Origin: Lepidodermella squamata
Taxonomy: Eukaryota > Gastrotricha
Assembly (NCBI GenBank): GCA_047495785.1
Contig: JBLDXI010000042.1
Location: 3,100,001-3,164,000 of the forward strand
Direction of reading: 5' to 3'
DNA: 64,000 nt
The notes beneath the pieces are model-generated. The model did not search any database. It was given only the letters and a program-made list of their open reading frames with translations, and was not told where the DNA came from. A program made the position numbers and the translations under genes. The number at the start of each line of letters is the position of its first letter. Position 1 is the stretch's first letter. This document shows positions 43,961 through 56,500 of the stretch, piece by piece.

Positions 43961-44545
43961 TTCCGGCTCGAAAAATGTGTTACTTCTGACTCTAATAAGG
44001 ACTTAGACACCTGCCAAATGTTGACGTAACGTCGTAATTGCGATGTGAACCGAGGGACAGAGAAAGTGGATGGCCTGCATGGCAACGTTTACGATTTGAT
44101 AAAAATCGATTTATTAATCACTAATGATAAACTTTATTTAAGATAATTTGAATATTTCGCTGCGAAATGTTTGTGATAAACAAATTAGGATGTGTTTTCG
44201 GTGCCAAAAATCTCGTTTTCAAACAAAGAGTTGAGGTTATCCAGTGCGTACATTGTTTAAGGATGCTGTGGCACTGCGTCGATGCACTTTCCTTGGATCC
44301 AGCCTCCTATCTCCAACTGTTTACGCTTATTCATCGTTACAACGTAATGCAAAACTCTGGCTCGACCCACCCACGTGGTAGCGTGCTCTTCGTTTGTACT
44401 CTTCTCCCCAGCTCTTTGCAATCTCAAATCCTGTTTCATCTCTGTATATATTCAGTTTCGAACTCAGAACTAAACATATTGCATGATTACCAAGTGTCTT
44501 TCCGTTTTAATTAGATAGATAGTTGTTCAGACTTCAGAGGATTAA
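43961..44545. other. Shared upstream region of the EF-hand gene and BNIP3
   Basis: 585 bases between divergent genes. It should hold both promoters. Frames on both strands within it lack motifs, and I see no clear TATA box. Confidence 0.45.
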
Positions 44546-45317
44546 ATGGCTGAAGCTCTTCAATCGAGTCAAACGAGTGATACTCTAAACGAATCATGGG
44601 TCCAGCTGCAATGCGCCGAAGCAGATGTAGATGACGACAGCATCGTGGTAAAATCTGCTGATGGCAGCGATGATGCCGAGCCTCAAACAGTTCTAACATC
44701 CGGTTCCTCGAATCTTGATCAGCAGCTACTAAGAAAAGCCCAAAAAGATAACAATTCTTCCAAGAGTACCAGCTCAACCAGCAGCGTTAAAACCATATCC
44801 GCCAGTCATTCCGGAAAAGCCAGTCCCGAAGCTCATACTCCGAAGTGGGAGGAAGATCTCCCTATCTGCAACGTGTTGGAAAATAGTGAACGAGTATGGG
44901 ATTGGGCTAGTCGACCGGAACTTGTGCCTCCTCCTGGCTTTGAGGCTAAGATGTATTATCCAGGTAAGCATTCAAGTTCCGCGTTTAGGAGACAATTTTT
45001 GACCCTATCTTTCAGGTGGTAAGAGACCTGGAACCTATTATAATCGATATGGTCAAAAGGCGAGCTTGTTTTCTTGGGACAATCTCCCCCAATTGTTGGT
45101 CAGTCATGCAACTGCTTTCTTAATTGGCGCTGCTGCGGCATTTGCATTCAGTCGACTAAGATCTGCTGCGAGTTACGGTTCCGTCATGATTGCTGCTTCA
45201 GATGCAGCCACTCTAGGGGCGCAAACTTCTCAATCTTTGCAGCAGCCACTGCAACTGAGTGCCCCCATCGACCCACCCACTCGCTCAGGCTTCTTCATTT
45301 GGGATCGGATTTTTTAA
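44546..45317 (+). CDS. BNIP3: BNIP3/NIX-family mitophagy receptor
   Basis: Exons 44546-44963 and 45016-45317 give 239 residues. Family role: outer-mitochondrial-membrane proteins that recruit LC3/GABARAP to remove mitochondria, with weak BH3-like activity. Seen: an LC3-interacting motif SWVQL with Trp at residue 18 and Leu at 21, as in human BNIP3. A Ser/Thr/Asp-rich disordered stretch follows. Then comes the conserved block RVWDWASRPELVPPPGFE. The C-terminal membrane segment reads LLVSHATAFLIGAAAAFAF and keeps the Ser-His...Ala...Gly dimerisation pattern. The BH3-like part between is poorly conserved. A tail of about 50 Ser/Gln/Pro-rich residues after the membrane segment is longer than in vertebrates. 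The Ser/Thr context of the LIR suggests phospho-regulation. Confidence 0.9.
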
Positions 45318-46509
45318 AACTATTTTTATGAGCATTTGAACTAACTAAAGTAATATTAAATATGGCCAAGTGTCACATACTATCTATATGCTCCAGTAAA
45401 ATGATGAGAAAAGATAATAGCAAGGGCAATTAATTAACGACTCTCATGGGTCAATGTGATTTCAAGTCGCAAAAATCACCAGTAAGCGCCTTTTTATCGC
45501 GTGGAAGTACGTGTATCATCCAAGTGTTAGTGCGGTCGATATTTTGTTTGACGTGTTGCTGTAAACATCACCTCTTTTATTTATTTGTGGACTCATATTA
45601 CTTGTTACGACAGAACATTACATTTCTAACATACACGACCACGATTCGTCCATCTGCTTTTCTTGTCGTTTCATAAAGACCATTTGTTAGCGTAAGAATC
45701 CCGCCCTCCTTGGTTAGAGTTCCTCCACTGGCCACCGGGTGGTCATTAAAGAAAGACATTGAAAATGTGCTTAGCCGCAGTTTAGACAGTGGCAAGTTTG
45801 CTGTACATTCGGTGACTTGAGTTTTTCATTCTGTCTCACTCTCAATTGTTCATCATCATCTCAAAATCATTTTGTGTGGAAAATCAAGTCGATTTTTAAT
45901 AACGGTAACACACCTTGCAGCGATGATAAATTTTGTGCAAATTTTTTATATATCTATGATTGCAAAGCGTAGCGAAAATTTGTTGAAGGTGCCCGCTTTC
46001 AAAGCGGCCGATGAATTCTTGCTATTAACACAGGTTAGCGAAGGTTTAGCCGTTAACAATCCAGACACGTGAGCGTTTCTTTCCATTTTCTACTTCATGC
46101 GATTTTTTTCATCAATCGCTTCACCTGTGCAGTCATATTATTACTAAATAGAAAAATATAAGATTACAACAAGTGCTATATTACTATTTTGTGTTGATTT
46201 TACGCGCCTCACTTGTGTGGTAGATGAATTTATTATATATTTAGCTTGCATGCTCTTGTCCTTTTCTGTCTTTTCTGGATACATACTGTATATATTTACT
46301 CACTCACTAAACATTTAGCATAGAATTTTTATCTTTATTTGTTTTCGAGCGACAAAAAATAAGGTACACAGGGATGTGCAGAAATTCATATTGTCTCATG
46401 CAGAAGTTTTCACATTTCATCTTAAAAAAATACAATTACATGTGTCTTTTTGGCGAGCGTTGTAAAATAAAATTTCTGCATAATTTTACGTGTGGTTTGT
46501 TGTTTTTAG
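45318..46509. other. Gap between BNIP3 and MAD1, with a candidate small minus frame
   Basis: The minus frame with ATG at about 45754 and end at 45598 reads MSFFNDHPVASGGTLTKEGG and looks protein-like, but it has no motif or known partner, so I give it low weight. An acceptor (TGTTTTTAG) abuts the MAD1 start at 46510, so a 5' UTR exon of MAD1 must lie here. Confidence 0.4.
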
Positions 46510-49500
46510 ATGGATATTTTTGACGTTAGCGCTATATCTGGGGTAGGCAACATGACTGGCGCGAATATTTCTGCGATTTCCGAGTACCATGGCCCGGATT
46601 TGACGGCGGACTGCTCTAATTTATCGGTGAGCCAGGCCGCTGAACTGTCGATCCGCCTTAATAACACTGAACGGCAGTACCGTCAGTTTCGCGTCGAAAC
46701 CGACCGCCAATTAGCGCATTTGAAGGCCGACGTTTACGATAGGGATGAACGAGCGTCCCGGCTCGAGATGCAATTAGCCGAAACGTCGACGCGCGCCGAT
46801 GCCCTGCTGCAGTCTTTCAACGAAGACGTACACCGCCTCAACGAACAGAAGCGCCATTTAGAGTCGGAACGGCTGAAATTCATGCAGTTGAACGCCGATC
46901 TAGCGTCGGATCTCGACCGAAAACGCAACGAACTGGCGTCGGTTAAAATGCAGCTGACGCTAGCCGAGGAGAAGGCGGTGAAGTCGGCGGCTCATGTCGA
47001 GAAGCAGATGCAAGAATTCAAGCAATTGCACGATAAATACAACATGACTAAGCGCCGGTTGTTGGAAGCTGCGAAATTGAAGGCCAGAATTGAGGCGCTC
47101 GAGTCGGAAAACGACCGGTTACAGCATGAGGGTTCGGCAAAAATGCGGCTCTCCAATGAACTGCAGCAACTAAGCGATTTAGAGCGCGAAAATTCGAGGT
47201 TGAAAAGTGAATTGGGCGTAATTCGGCAGTACAACGAGAATGTTGATGTGCTACGCGAAAAAGTGTCCCATTTAACGTCTTCGCTCGACACGGCTAAGGC
47301 GGATTTAAGCCGGCTTAGTTCGGTTGAGACGGAGAACAATTTTCTGAAGGAAAAATTGCGATTTCTCGGCGTGGCGGCTGATTCGATTAGCGGGCCTCAG
47401 ACGAATGCTTCGATTGAATCGAACGCGGCGCTGATGGAGAGGATTCGCAATCTCGAGGCGGCTGCTAAGGTGGACGCGGGTGAAATATCGAGTTTGCGTG
47501 AGGCGCTGTCTGTGCATCGAGATGCGAAAAAACGCCTCACTGATGAGTTGGAACTTGCTCGTGATCGAGTTGCCCAACTCGAGCGGCAGAAGGCGGAGGA
47601 AAGCGACGCGTTGTCTCAAGTTCGCTCTCAGTTGACGATGTCTTCAAGCGAACGCGACTCCTTCCGCAGTTTATGTGAGTAAAAAATTTTGTTTACAATC
47701 ATTTAGGAATTGAAAATTATTTAGGAATTAAAATTATTGAGAAATGGAGAGATCCATATATCTCGTATGACAAGAAACGAAATTCAGATAACATTTGGCG
47801 CTCAAGTCATATATTTTCCTAAGTTAACTGAATTGAAATTTGAGTTTTTCTAGTCAAAGGTTGAAAAAGGAAATGTAATGGTATAGGTTTGATAACTTAT
47901 GATTCATCATGAACCCCAATTCAGATGATTCGATGTAAAATTTCACTGAAAATAGCCATTTAAAGGCGTTTAAAACTCGTTTCACATTTGGATTTTTTTT
48001 TTACTTTTCAAATTTTTCATTTTCAAGAATGAAAAATGAAAATGAAAAATAGAAAAATTATAATTCGGGGATTTTTAAAAATTTTGTTTGATTTAGGCTG
48101 ATCCTTATAAACCCGATCCTTATAAAATATACCATCCAAAATATTTTTTCAAAAGGTCCTTTTGAAAACATTTCTTGATCATGATTTGGTAAAATTATTC
48201 GATAATTGACTTTTTGATGCCAAATTTTGGCAATCAATTTTTGTTCAGCTAAAAATACAGAAAAATTGATAATCGAAATAAAATAGATTGACGGAAGCGC
48301 CAATCTAAATTGTGTACCATACTGGAACCTGGAACTAGAGTCCTCACAGTTTCAATTATAAAGCTATTTATTTAGCTCGATTTTAGTCATAATTTTGAAT
48401 TTTCCAAAAATTTGAAAAAATCCATTTTCAAGCAAAAATTTTCTTGATGAGATTCTTGACTTTATTTTCTTCGTTTTTAGTGCAAATGGTTGAAAGGCAT
48501 CTTGGTTTCACCGGCAGCCCGTTATCAGCTCAAGTTGCCGCAAATGTCCGCGTTCCGACGCAAATCAAAGAGCTGGAAGCAGCTTTCGAATCTCACAAAG
48601 CCGAAGTTGCGCGAATTCGCAACGAGCTGCTGGCAGCGAGGCGAAAAACCGAAACCGCCGAGGATGAACTATCGTCTCTCCGCGAAGAATTATCGAAAAC
48701 TAAGGCAGCTCTCGAGGCGAAAACCGCCGAAATGGCCGTGATTCAGTTTGAACATGCGCGTTATGCCGAGTTGATTGAAGCCTCGACTGGGTCAAAGCCG
48801 TGCTTGGATGAAGACGAGGCCGAGGCGAGGCGTGGCGTGACACTTCATTTCAAAGCGAACCCGGCCGATTTGGCGCACAAGGACTGGCTGACTGACGAGG
48901 CGATTTCGTTGGAGCAACAACGACGCGCTCAACGCGCTCGCCACATTTCAGGCGGCGGCGGGGCTGCTGCAGAGGCGGCGCCTATAGATGCGATAACATC
49001 GGCAGGTTTGGCAGAGTGTAATGCATGAAAAAGAGGGACTGTAATTGAATTGTGTTAATTCATTTAGAGGTGGAAGATTTGCGGCGGCGTCTCGACGCGC
49101 TCGAGCGTGCGCTTGAGCGAAAGGAGAAGGACCTGAAAGCCACACGAGAAATGGCTGCTTTCGGCCTCAAAGAACTCCAGTAAGTTTTCAATTTTCTTAG
49201 CCAAGCGGATTTAATTTTATTTTGGAACATGATATAAATGGCAAAGGTGTGAAAATTTCAAATCTCGATAAAAATCAAGTAGAAATTGTTTATTTTGTTT
49301 TATCTAATCTTCCATTTGTGGGAGAAAAAAATGAGATAAAATTCCGTATTTATTCAAACCTGAAATACTTTTATATTTGCTCGTGTTTGATTTTGTTGAT
49401 TGCATATTGCAAATGAATGGTCTCATGAGGTAATCATCATGGGTCCATTTTTATCGACCGAATAAATGTCCAAATAAACGGAAATTTTTTTACATAAATT

Positions 49501-50150
49501 AATTTCTCAAATATTTCAATTTTTCCGAATAATACTCTTTTAATTAACGAATTCGTAGGAAAATTGGAGAACAAATGAAAGGATAGCTTTTTTGCAAAAT
49601 AAAAATGGCGGGTAAAGGTAAGTTTGGAAGTTTGTTTCAACGGAGAACCAGAAAAATCGGCCAGCAATTTCTATTCAAAACTTCATAAATTTAAAATAGA
49701 TACTGGAAAGTTCTTTGTTTTTAATTTTTTTCACGATATTTTTGTTAGTATATTTTATCATGACGTTGTTCTGAAAATTGGAATGAGAAACAATATTAAA
49801 AGTTTTCCGTCTCGGTTTTTTTAATTTTATCTGTTTATTTTAATATGTTGTTGCATTTTTGCGTTGACAGCTCAGCCGTGACGCATCTGCTTGGTTACGA
49901 GTTGAACTTGAACGCAGCCGATAAGATCTACTCGCTGCGAAGTGCTTACGCCGAGCCGACAGAAATGTTTTTGTTCAAGCCGCGGCACAACGCTAAAACC
50001 GGCGCAGTGTCTTTCCAGTTGCTGGAGACGGAAATGGCGCGGCGTTTCAAAGAAAACGTCCAGCTTTACATTATCCAACACCAATCGATCCCGGCCTTCC
50101 TAGCTGCTGTCACTACCGATCTTTTCAGCAAACAAACCCTTATCGCTTAG
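46510..50150 (+). CDS. MAD1L1: Spindle assembly checkpoint protein MAD1
   Basis: Exons 46510-47674, 48481-49005, 49068-49179 and 49871-50150 give 693 residues, close to the human length of 718. MAD1 is a coiled-coil dimer that brings MAD2 to unattached kinetochores. Seen: long heptad-rich coiled coils through exons 1-3 (for example ERENSRLKSELGVIRQYNE). The C-terminal RWD-like domain reads VTHLLGYELNLNAADKIYSL, FQLLETEMARRF, QHQSIPAFLAAVTTDLFSKQ, which matches the human end (QLLETEF, QDSIPAFL, LFSRQTVA). The exon 2/3 junction uses GCAG/GTTTGG. Introns 1 and 3 (806 and 691 bases) are much longer than local introns. An AG directly before the ATG implies an upstream non-coding exon. Confidence 0.93.
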
Positions 50151-50284
50151 GGTGGCTCAATCAATTTTTATGAAAAATTTCTTTGCGTTTCAGTTTTGTT
50201 GCCATAAAAAGCCAAACTCAATTTGGAAAAATCCGCCTTAAAAAATGACATTTTTATAGTTTTTTATAGTTTTTAAATTGAGAA

Positions 50285-50699
50285 ATGGCTAATCAACCCA
50301 TGTCGTCGGCTGGTGGTGCCAGGGTGCCTAATAGCCTCGGATTTATGGAAATCGATTACGAAGGCGTCATTAGAGTGGTTAGCTTAAGCCTCTGATTTCT
50401 TCTTTTTCTAGTTTATTATCTTCATTTTTTTCCAGTCCGAGGATGAATTGGCGAATTCTGAGACTCTGGCGGCTCATTTTGCGTCGATAATGCAAAACGC
50501 GAGTCGGCTATCTCAAGACGCGGGTGGTCCGAATCGTCTTGGAAAATTCCACCGTGTCTCACTGGTCTACCCCGACTTCACGTATCATTTAACCACGGCT
50601 GGCCAGGGCAAAATTTTTGTCGTCAAAGTGCGATCGCCGCATCTTGAAACCGGCTCAGTATCAGTTGTTCCGGGTGATTTTTCCGCCGTAAATGCATAA
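50285..50699 (+). CDS. LAMTOR4: Ragulator subunit LAMTOR4
   Basis: Exons 50285-50377 and 50436-50699 give 118 residues. LAMTOR4 is a roadblock-fold subunit of the Ragulator complex, which anchors Rag GTPases to lysosomes for mTORC1 activation. Seen: VPNSLGFMEIDYEGVI at the start, matching IPDQLGYLVLSEGAVL in vertebrates, then FHRVSLVYPDFTYHLTTAG and KIFVVKVR at the end, matching the last strands ([24 protein letters not shown]). It begins only 134 bases after the MAD1 stop on the same strand. An acceptor-like TTTGCGTTTCAG ends at 50193 in that gap, so the 5' UTR is probably spliced, by cis intron or by trans-splicing. Confidence 0.88.
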
Positions 50700-51326
50700 A
50701 AATTGCAAAGCATCAGATCAAATATTGATTTATCCGCAATCGATAACTAACGCTATTTAAATTTTCCAATCGGTTCTAATTTGATTTGAATAAAAGAAAA
50801 GCTTGGCTTGACATATTCTGAAATCTTTTATCGATCGGAGGAAGTCCGAAATGTTGTAAGCTGGTGTTTGTATCGAAAAACAGCGCGCGGGATAACAATG
50901 AGAACGCGTAATTGCTAATAATATTACACCCCCAACATCACGCTAATGGTGCTTTAAGGCGGCTGCCGTTGTTATTTTGCGAATATCGACAATGTTTACG
51001 CTATGGGGCTCATTACAGCTCGTGTATATTCACGCGCAATATTGCTTCAGCGGGAGACGCGCGTGGCCTTGTATGGATGATATACATCATAGTCTATTAA
51101 GGGCGCGTGGCAGTGGAATACTAATGCGCCAAGTAAGGTGCCAAGCTCTGCACTCAAAAATGAGCTGTGCCTTATATGCCCACAACACTTCAGAAAGACT
51201 TGGCTGAAACACGTGCCTACCATTAAGGTGTCAGGTAAATAAACCATGGGATTGAATTACAAACACGTAGAAGAGCCACGCTTCATAGCAATGTAAATTT
51301 TTATTGTTATTTCAGGGTCATTCGTG
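50700..51326. other. Gap between LAMTOR4 and the 51.3 kb gene
   Basis: Convergent 3' ends. AATAAAAG at about 50790 is a candidate poly(A) signal for LAMTOR4. The overlapping short frames near 50912-51207 have no motif. Confidence 0.45.
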
Positions 51327-52328
51327 TTAGGAGAAAAGTCGCCATAAAGTGTCCCACAGGTAAATGACACGAACCTGCTCGAGATTGAGGCACCTTGTCG
51401 TGGTTTCATTCTTAAGCTTAACGAGTTCTAGCTCACTAACAAACTCGGATACTTCCGCGTTTTGTTTGAGGTAAAGGCGATGCTTTAAAACTCGTTCCGC
51501 CAACACGCGAAGCCTTACCCTATCCGTATCAGGTAACGTGAGTAGGGAAAATACGTTGCATAGCAAATCCAAGGCGTCGCAGTACGAGCCTTTTATCAGC
51601 CCCATTATCGCAGCCAAGTTGATGCCGTTTTTATCACTCAAAGTCGAGTCGACAAATTCGTGGAAGTTTTTAGAATATAGCTTGATAGCGGTTTGAAACG
51701 CTGTGTAATATGCCTCAGCTCGGGCTCTGTCGTTTGCCAGCCAAATTTTGAAGGCAGCATCGAAAAATTCGAACTCTAACCCGAAACCACCACGGCCATG
51801 TGGGTAGATTCCCATGAAGAATTCAGCGAAGATGTGGAGAGCGCCTTCATTAAAGTTTCTGCAACAATTGACACTACGGAGTTTCATGAAAGCTTCCTGG
51901 CAGCTGACAGCGTCAAACCCACACGACTCCCAGTTGACCTTGCAATCCATTTCGTACATTAGGGTGGTGTTTTTGCTGTTACATTCGCAAACACAGGTGA
52001 ATACCGCGATTTCAGAGCTGTAGCCAATGTTTTTATGAAGAAGGAATTTCAATAGTTCACGACGCGTCGCAACAGGCTGGTTTTGAGGTATATCCAGCGC
52101 GGTCCGGTAGATGTTCCCGTCTTCATCGCCGTGGGCGAAAATGATAACATTCCGACCAGGTTGGTAATTTTTTCGGAAAAAGTCGAGTGAAGTGCAGTAG
52201 CCGCCGTAATTTTGAACACCACTTTGAGGGCCCAGTAGGTTCCAAATGAAGATATGCTGGCGGCGATTGATGTCGCCCAATAGATTGATAACTATATAAG
52301 GCTTATCGTCACTGATCGAATAGGCCAT
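51327..52328 (-). CDS. Unrecognised 333-residue protein, single coding exon
   Basis: One long frame with good amino-acid composition. An acceptor (TTTCCAATTTTAG) directly precedes the ATG, so a 5' non-coding exon exists. The N-terminal half has the order hydrophobic strand-HG (NVIIFAHGDEDG), about 45 residues, then hydrophobic strand-Cys-x-Cys (EIAVFTCVCEC). That His-Gly / Cys spacing recalls clan CD cysteine peptidases and CHAT domains, but this is weak and I do not claim activity. The C-terminal half is helical and Cys-poor, with YYTAFQTAIKLYSKNFHEFV. No signal peptide. It lies convergent to LAMTOR4 and upstream of the TRIM gene end on the same strand. Confidence 0.7.
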   Translation of the reverse strand: MAYSISDDKPYIVINLLGDINRRQHIFIWNLLGPQSGVQNYGGYCTSLDFFRKNYQPGRNVIIFAHGDEDGNIYRTALDIPQNQPVATRRELLKFLLHKNIGYSSEIAVFTCVCECNSKNTTLMYEMDCKVNWESCGFDAVSCQEAFMKLRSVNCCRNFNEGALHIFAEFFMGIYPHGRGGFGLEFEFFDAAFKIWLANDRARAEAYYTAFQTAIKLYSKNFHEFVDSTLSDKNGINLAAIMGLIKGSYCDALDLLCNVFSLLTLPDTDRVRLRVLAERVLKHRLYLKQNAEVSEFVSELELVKLKNETTTRCLNLEQVRVIYLWDTLWRLFS

Positions 52329-53557
52329 CTAAAATTGGAAAAAGAGAAGAAATGCAGCTTAGAACAACGAGATGCGACGGAGCGTTTGACACCCAAAAAT
52401 TCTGGTAAGGGATGCGGAAAGCAAGTAAAATGCTTTCAGAAGAGCTTCCGGTGTGATGCCGTCTCGATCATAAAAGACGGGAAAACCGGTGCAATGCGAT
52501 GAGTTCTAAACATAGATACACTTCTGACGATCATGCTCTTTAATACTTGATCGCCGAATTGAGCGGGGCTACCTGTAATAAGATCAAATCAAGGGAATCA
52601 GGGCTTTTATTGAGGAAATTCCCCCGCCTGCGATTTCAAACGTAGGATGAATGATGACTGATGACCAAAGACCTCCAGGGCACAAGTTCCTGGTTGTTTT
52701 TCGCCCAATTAACGGCGTTGCAAGAGTCATTGAAAAGATCAAGCAAACGCCCGAAACCTCTTGGCTGTGGACTCGTCACTGAAGAGGAATGTACGACATA
52801 TAGAAGGGCGCTTATATACATAAAAAACAGTAGTGAGCATACGGGTTCTCTTGAACGAGCCTGTTTGCATAATTTCAAACATCTACGATAGTGGATAATG
52901 ATAATACCTAAGCTCGTGCATGGCGCTGTTATAAGTGAGGTAACAAAATTAATGCGTGTAAATTATTTATAGAAAAAACAAATTGTTTACCCTTTTCATT
53001 GTTCAGTTTTATTTTCACTTGCCAAAGTCGCGTTTATGTACTTCATTAATAGCATTTTCAAGACTTCCTGCGCTCGAGACTTTTGCGAGATGAGAAAAGC
53101 GCAAAAACTTGTGAAGCAACAATGTCGTTTGTATTATTATTATTTTTGCGTTTTTCTCCCGTTCTACGCTGAATAAACACGATATTATTTTAAATAATTC
53201 ATCGCAATATCACCACAACAAATGTTGATTGGGTAGAAAAAACGGGTTCGCTCAATCGAGAGACGAACGGCGTCTTTCGAGAAAGAGTTTGTGGATTTGT
53301 AAAAAAAATAGATTCATCAGGAGAGATTCGAGGCGGCAGCTGACTCATCATCGCGGGATATCGCCTTAAAGCAACAGAAAAATTTACAATTTTTTGTAAA
53401 GAAGCATAATGAATAAAAATAATAAGCATAAGAAAGATTTGTATAAATCGAGAGTAAAATCAGCAGTGTAGCAATTTCTAAAAAACTACGCCTTCCAAAT
53501 AGAATACTGATTTCAATATATGCTGCTCATGTCTTTTGATCATGGAAATTTTGGCTC
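52329..53557. other. Gap between the 51.3 kb gene and the TRIM-NHL gene
   Basis: The minus strand has TATATAAG at about 52812-52819, a likely TATA box for the 51.3 kb gene. The same sequence forms part of an 80-residue frame (52636-52878) with a hydrophobic start (MYISALLYVVHSSS) that could be a small secreted peptide, but the TATA reading is simpler. The rest is the TRIM 3' flank with no feature. Confidence 0.4.
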
Positions 53558-56500
53558 TCAAACCAACGTGTACGAAACAAGCTCCATATTCAGCGCATCC
53601 CCAGTTATTGCCTCGACGAGGCCTGAAATGGTTTCATCAGCTTTCGATTGCGCGACGATGACGCGATCGTCTGGGGTGACTACGATAGCCGACGGGCGAC
53701 TGGGCGAAGATGGTGACAGCGTGATCATGTAGGTTTCCGAAAGCGCAGTGAAAACGGCGACAGAGCTTGTCGAGCGATCGGTGACAAACAAATTGCCTTC
53801 TTTGTCGGCGAACAGCCCAGCGCACGCGAATGGTGCCGGGGCAGACGAAGAGACCGAAATTGATCCAGAACGGCTACGGTTGACCGTCTCTTCGTCATTT
53901 GCAGACGAGACTGAAGACGAGGTTTGCTTCGATGCGGGCTGTTAAAAAAAGCATAGAAGGTTATTGACTGATCTTAAAAAGGTTCCTCTCAAACCAAACG
54001 CAAAAGCTGGGTTTTTTGTTGGGGCATAGCCAATTCTCCGCATAGCAAAAATTCTCGAAATGAAAACTTGATGCCTGTGTCCCTGCAAAAAGGTTGATTC
54101 CTTGTTTCTAAGCTTCAACCTTTGAAACAGGGGTCGCAACCGTTACCCAAGTATCCTAAAATTTGAATGCTTGTTCCCTTCCCAATAAGGTTTGTTCAAT
54201 CATTAGCTTTTGTGTTAAAACTCGCGTTTCTTCAGTATTAGAAAATTGTGACAAGCCAAGCAAGCAGGATAGAGTGATGTAAGGAAACGGCGATGAATTC
54301 TCGAAGATCTCATCTGTTTGTGATTAAAAATAGGAAAAGAAAACAGCAAAACAAGCCTCGGGTAGGTCAAGGGTCAGCGCGCTCATTACCAATGACTGAT
54401 GGCTGCTGGTGACCGTCGACGGTCCGAAAACAGCGGGAGAAACAGCAGCTGCCACTGAGGCGACCTTGATAACACCGAGGAGACGCAACGTGCAATCGGC
54501 GTAACGCCACGCCCTGATATCATCACCGAACAGCCCGACGCTGTAGATTGTGTTACCGCAGGTCGCGAGAAAACGAGGCACGGAACCTTTCCGCTGAAAG
54601 TGGACGATGTTCAGCAGATCACCGTGGTTTGTGTGGATGGTCATCCGAGTCTTGCCTGGGTCGGCAATAACATAAACACCGCCAGATGTCGCAGTGATCG
54701 CCCATGGTTTATCGAGCAACCCAGCGCCGAAAACATGGTTCAGCCGACCCTGCTGGTCGTAGACGTGAACAGCATGGGTAGCTGCATCTGTGATAGCGAT
54801 TTGGTTGTCGTAGACACACATCGCAGTTGGCTGAGCGAGTTTGTTAGAGCGCTGCGGGAAGAAGCACTTCAGCATGCCAGTCATATCGAAAATCTGAACT
54901 CGACGTTCGGAATTAGCGCTCAAAACGACTAGTTCTCCGGTTGAAAGTAGGGCCAAAGCGTCGACTGTTCTCAACTGACGACGGACATCATCCTTCATAA
55001 TGAAGGTCTGGGCGCCGCCTTGTGTCTGAATCAGAGAATCGCCTTCAGCTGCTGGTTTGTACTCAATAATCGGATCAGCATTAGCAGCACCTTCAGCTGG
55101 CATTATGGTGCGAACTAACCGGCCTAGTCTAACTTCGCTTTCGCCAGATAGGAACTGAACAGTGAGTTGGGTTCGATCTGCGAAACTCTCGACGCTGTAA
55201 GGTTCGAATTGAAGAGCTTCGTCCAGATCGTTCAAAACTTCGCCCTTCGCCTTTAGCTGCTCGATAGGCTCGAGATCCTTTCCTAGAACTGCTTTACCAG
55301 CTTCGACCGCACTTTGCAGCGTGACAATAGTTGAATCCATGCGTTTTCGCTCGCTCTCAATCGTAGCGAAGTCGAAGAGTTGGTCAAGCTCGTCAAGAAG
55401 CGTGTCCTTCTGCTTGTTAATCTGCGCAATCAAATTTTCGGCGATAGCGCATAATTCGGATTTAACAAGGTCCTTCTTATCGTTAACGTCCTTCTCAATC
55501 TGTCCGAGCTTTGTTCGTTTTTCGTTCAAGTCAGTCAGTTCGTTCTGAGCCTTGTCGATGTAGTTCTGGCACTCGGCCAGGAATTCTTGGCGAACCTCCT
55601 GTATCGCTTCAATTTCGTGACCAGCGTGATCTGTGACGGTACAAACGAGGCAAATCGGCCCTCGGCACTGGGTGCAAAAGAAGCAGACCGGTTCGCCGCC
55701 ATGCGTGTCACAACAGTGTTGCCGCGCCTTATCGCATAACTCATCATCGGTAAGAGTTAGCAAAGAATGCTTCGCCGTAACTTTGTTTTCGCGATGCCCA
55801 CTGCCACAGTCCTTACAAAGGTTGGTTTTGCACTCAAGGCAGAAGACCTTAGCCGGGGTAGGCTGGCCTTTGAAGTTGCAAATATGGCAGTCGGTGTCAT
55901 CTGTTCGCCGGCTTAGAACATCGCGAAGTCGTTCGACGAAAAACGAGTCTGGGAAACCCTCGGCGCCCTCCTTTGGCATGTAAACCTGGCGACGGCAAAT
56001 CGGGCAGCTGAACTTGCGAAAGTCGAGACGGTAGCTTTCCATGTACTTGTTCAAACACTCGAGGCAAAATGTGTGCAGGCACGGCAGGCTCTTCGGATTT
56101 TTGAAGACGTCGAAGCAGATTTTGCAGAGGAGAAATTCCTCACGAAGACACTCCCGCAAATCTTTACTCATCGAAGCAGCGGCGCCGTTTTCGCTCATTG
56201 AAGGCAGCGGGACATCTCCAGAGTGTTCAACTTCTTCCGTTCGCGAGGAAGTTCTATGCCGGAATCTGCTGCGAGTTCGAGTCGAAGAGTAATCATCTGA
56301 GGCGCTGTCTTCAGCGGTTTTTGTCGACTCCTCTTTTTCTTTTTCCGGGCTTTTCGACCGAGGCGAAGGTGGTGCAGCTGTAGTTGAAGTCGCGCCTCCT
56401 GAGTAGTAGGAGGTTCGATGTGATGGTACATAGCTAGACGAGTAGTTAGAGGTTGTTGAACTAGGGGTGTAGTAACTAGAGGATCCAGTGCCACTTCCGT

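Noticed and set aside
44167-44514. 115-residue plus frame before BNIP3
   Set aside because: No motif, overlaps another frame, and lies in the shared promoter region of two divergent genes.
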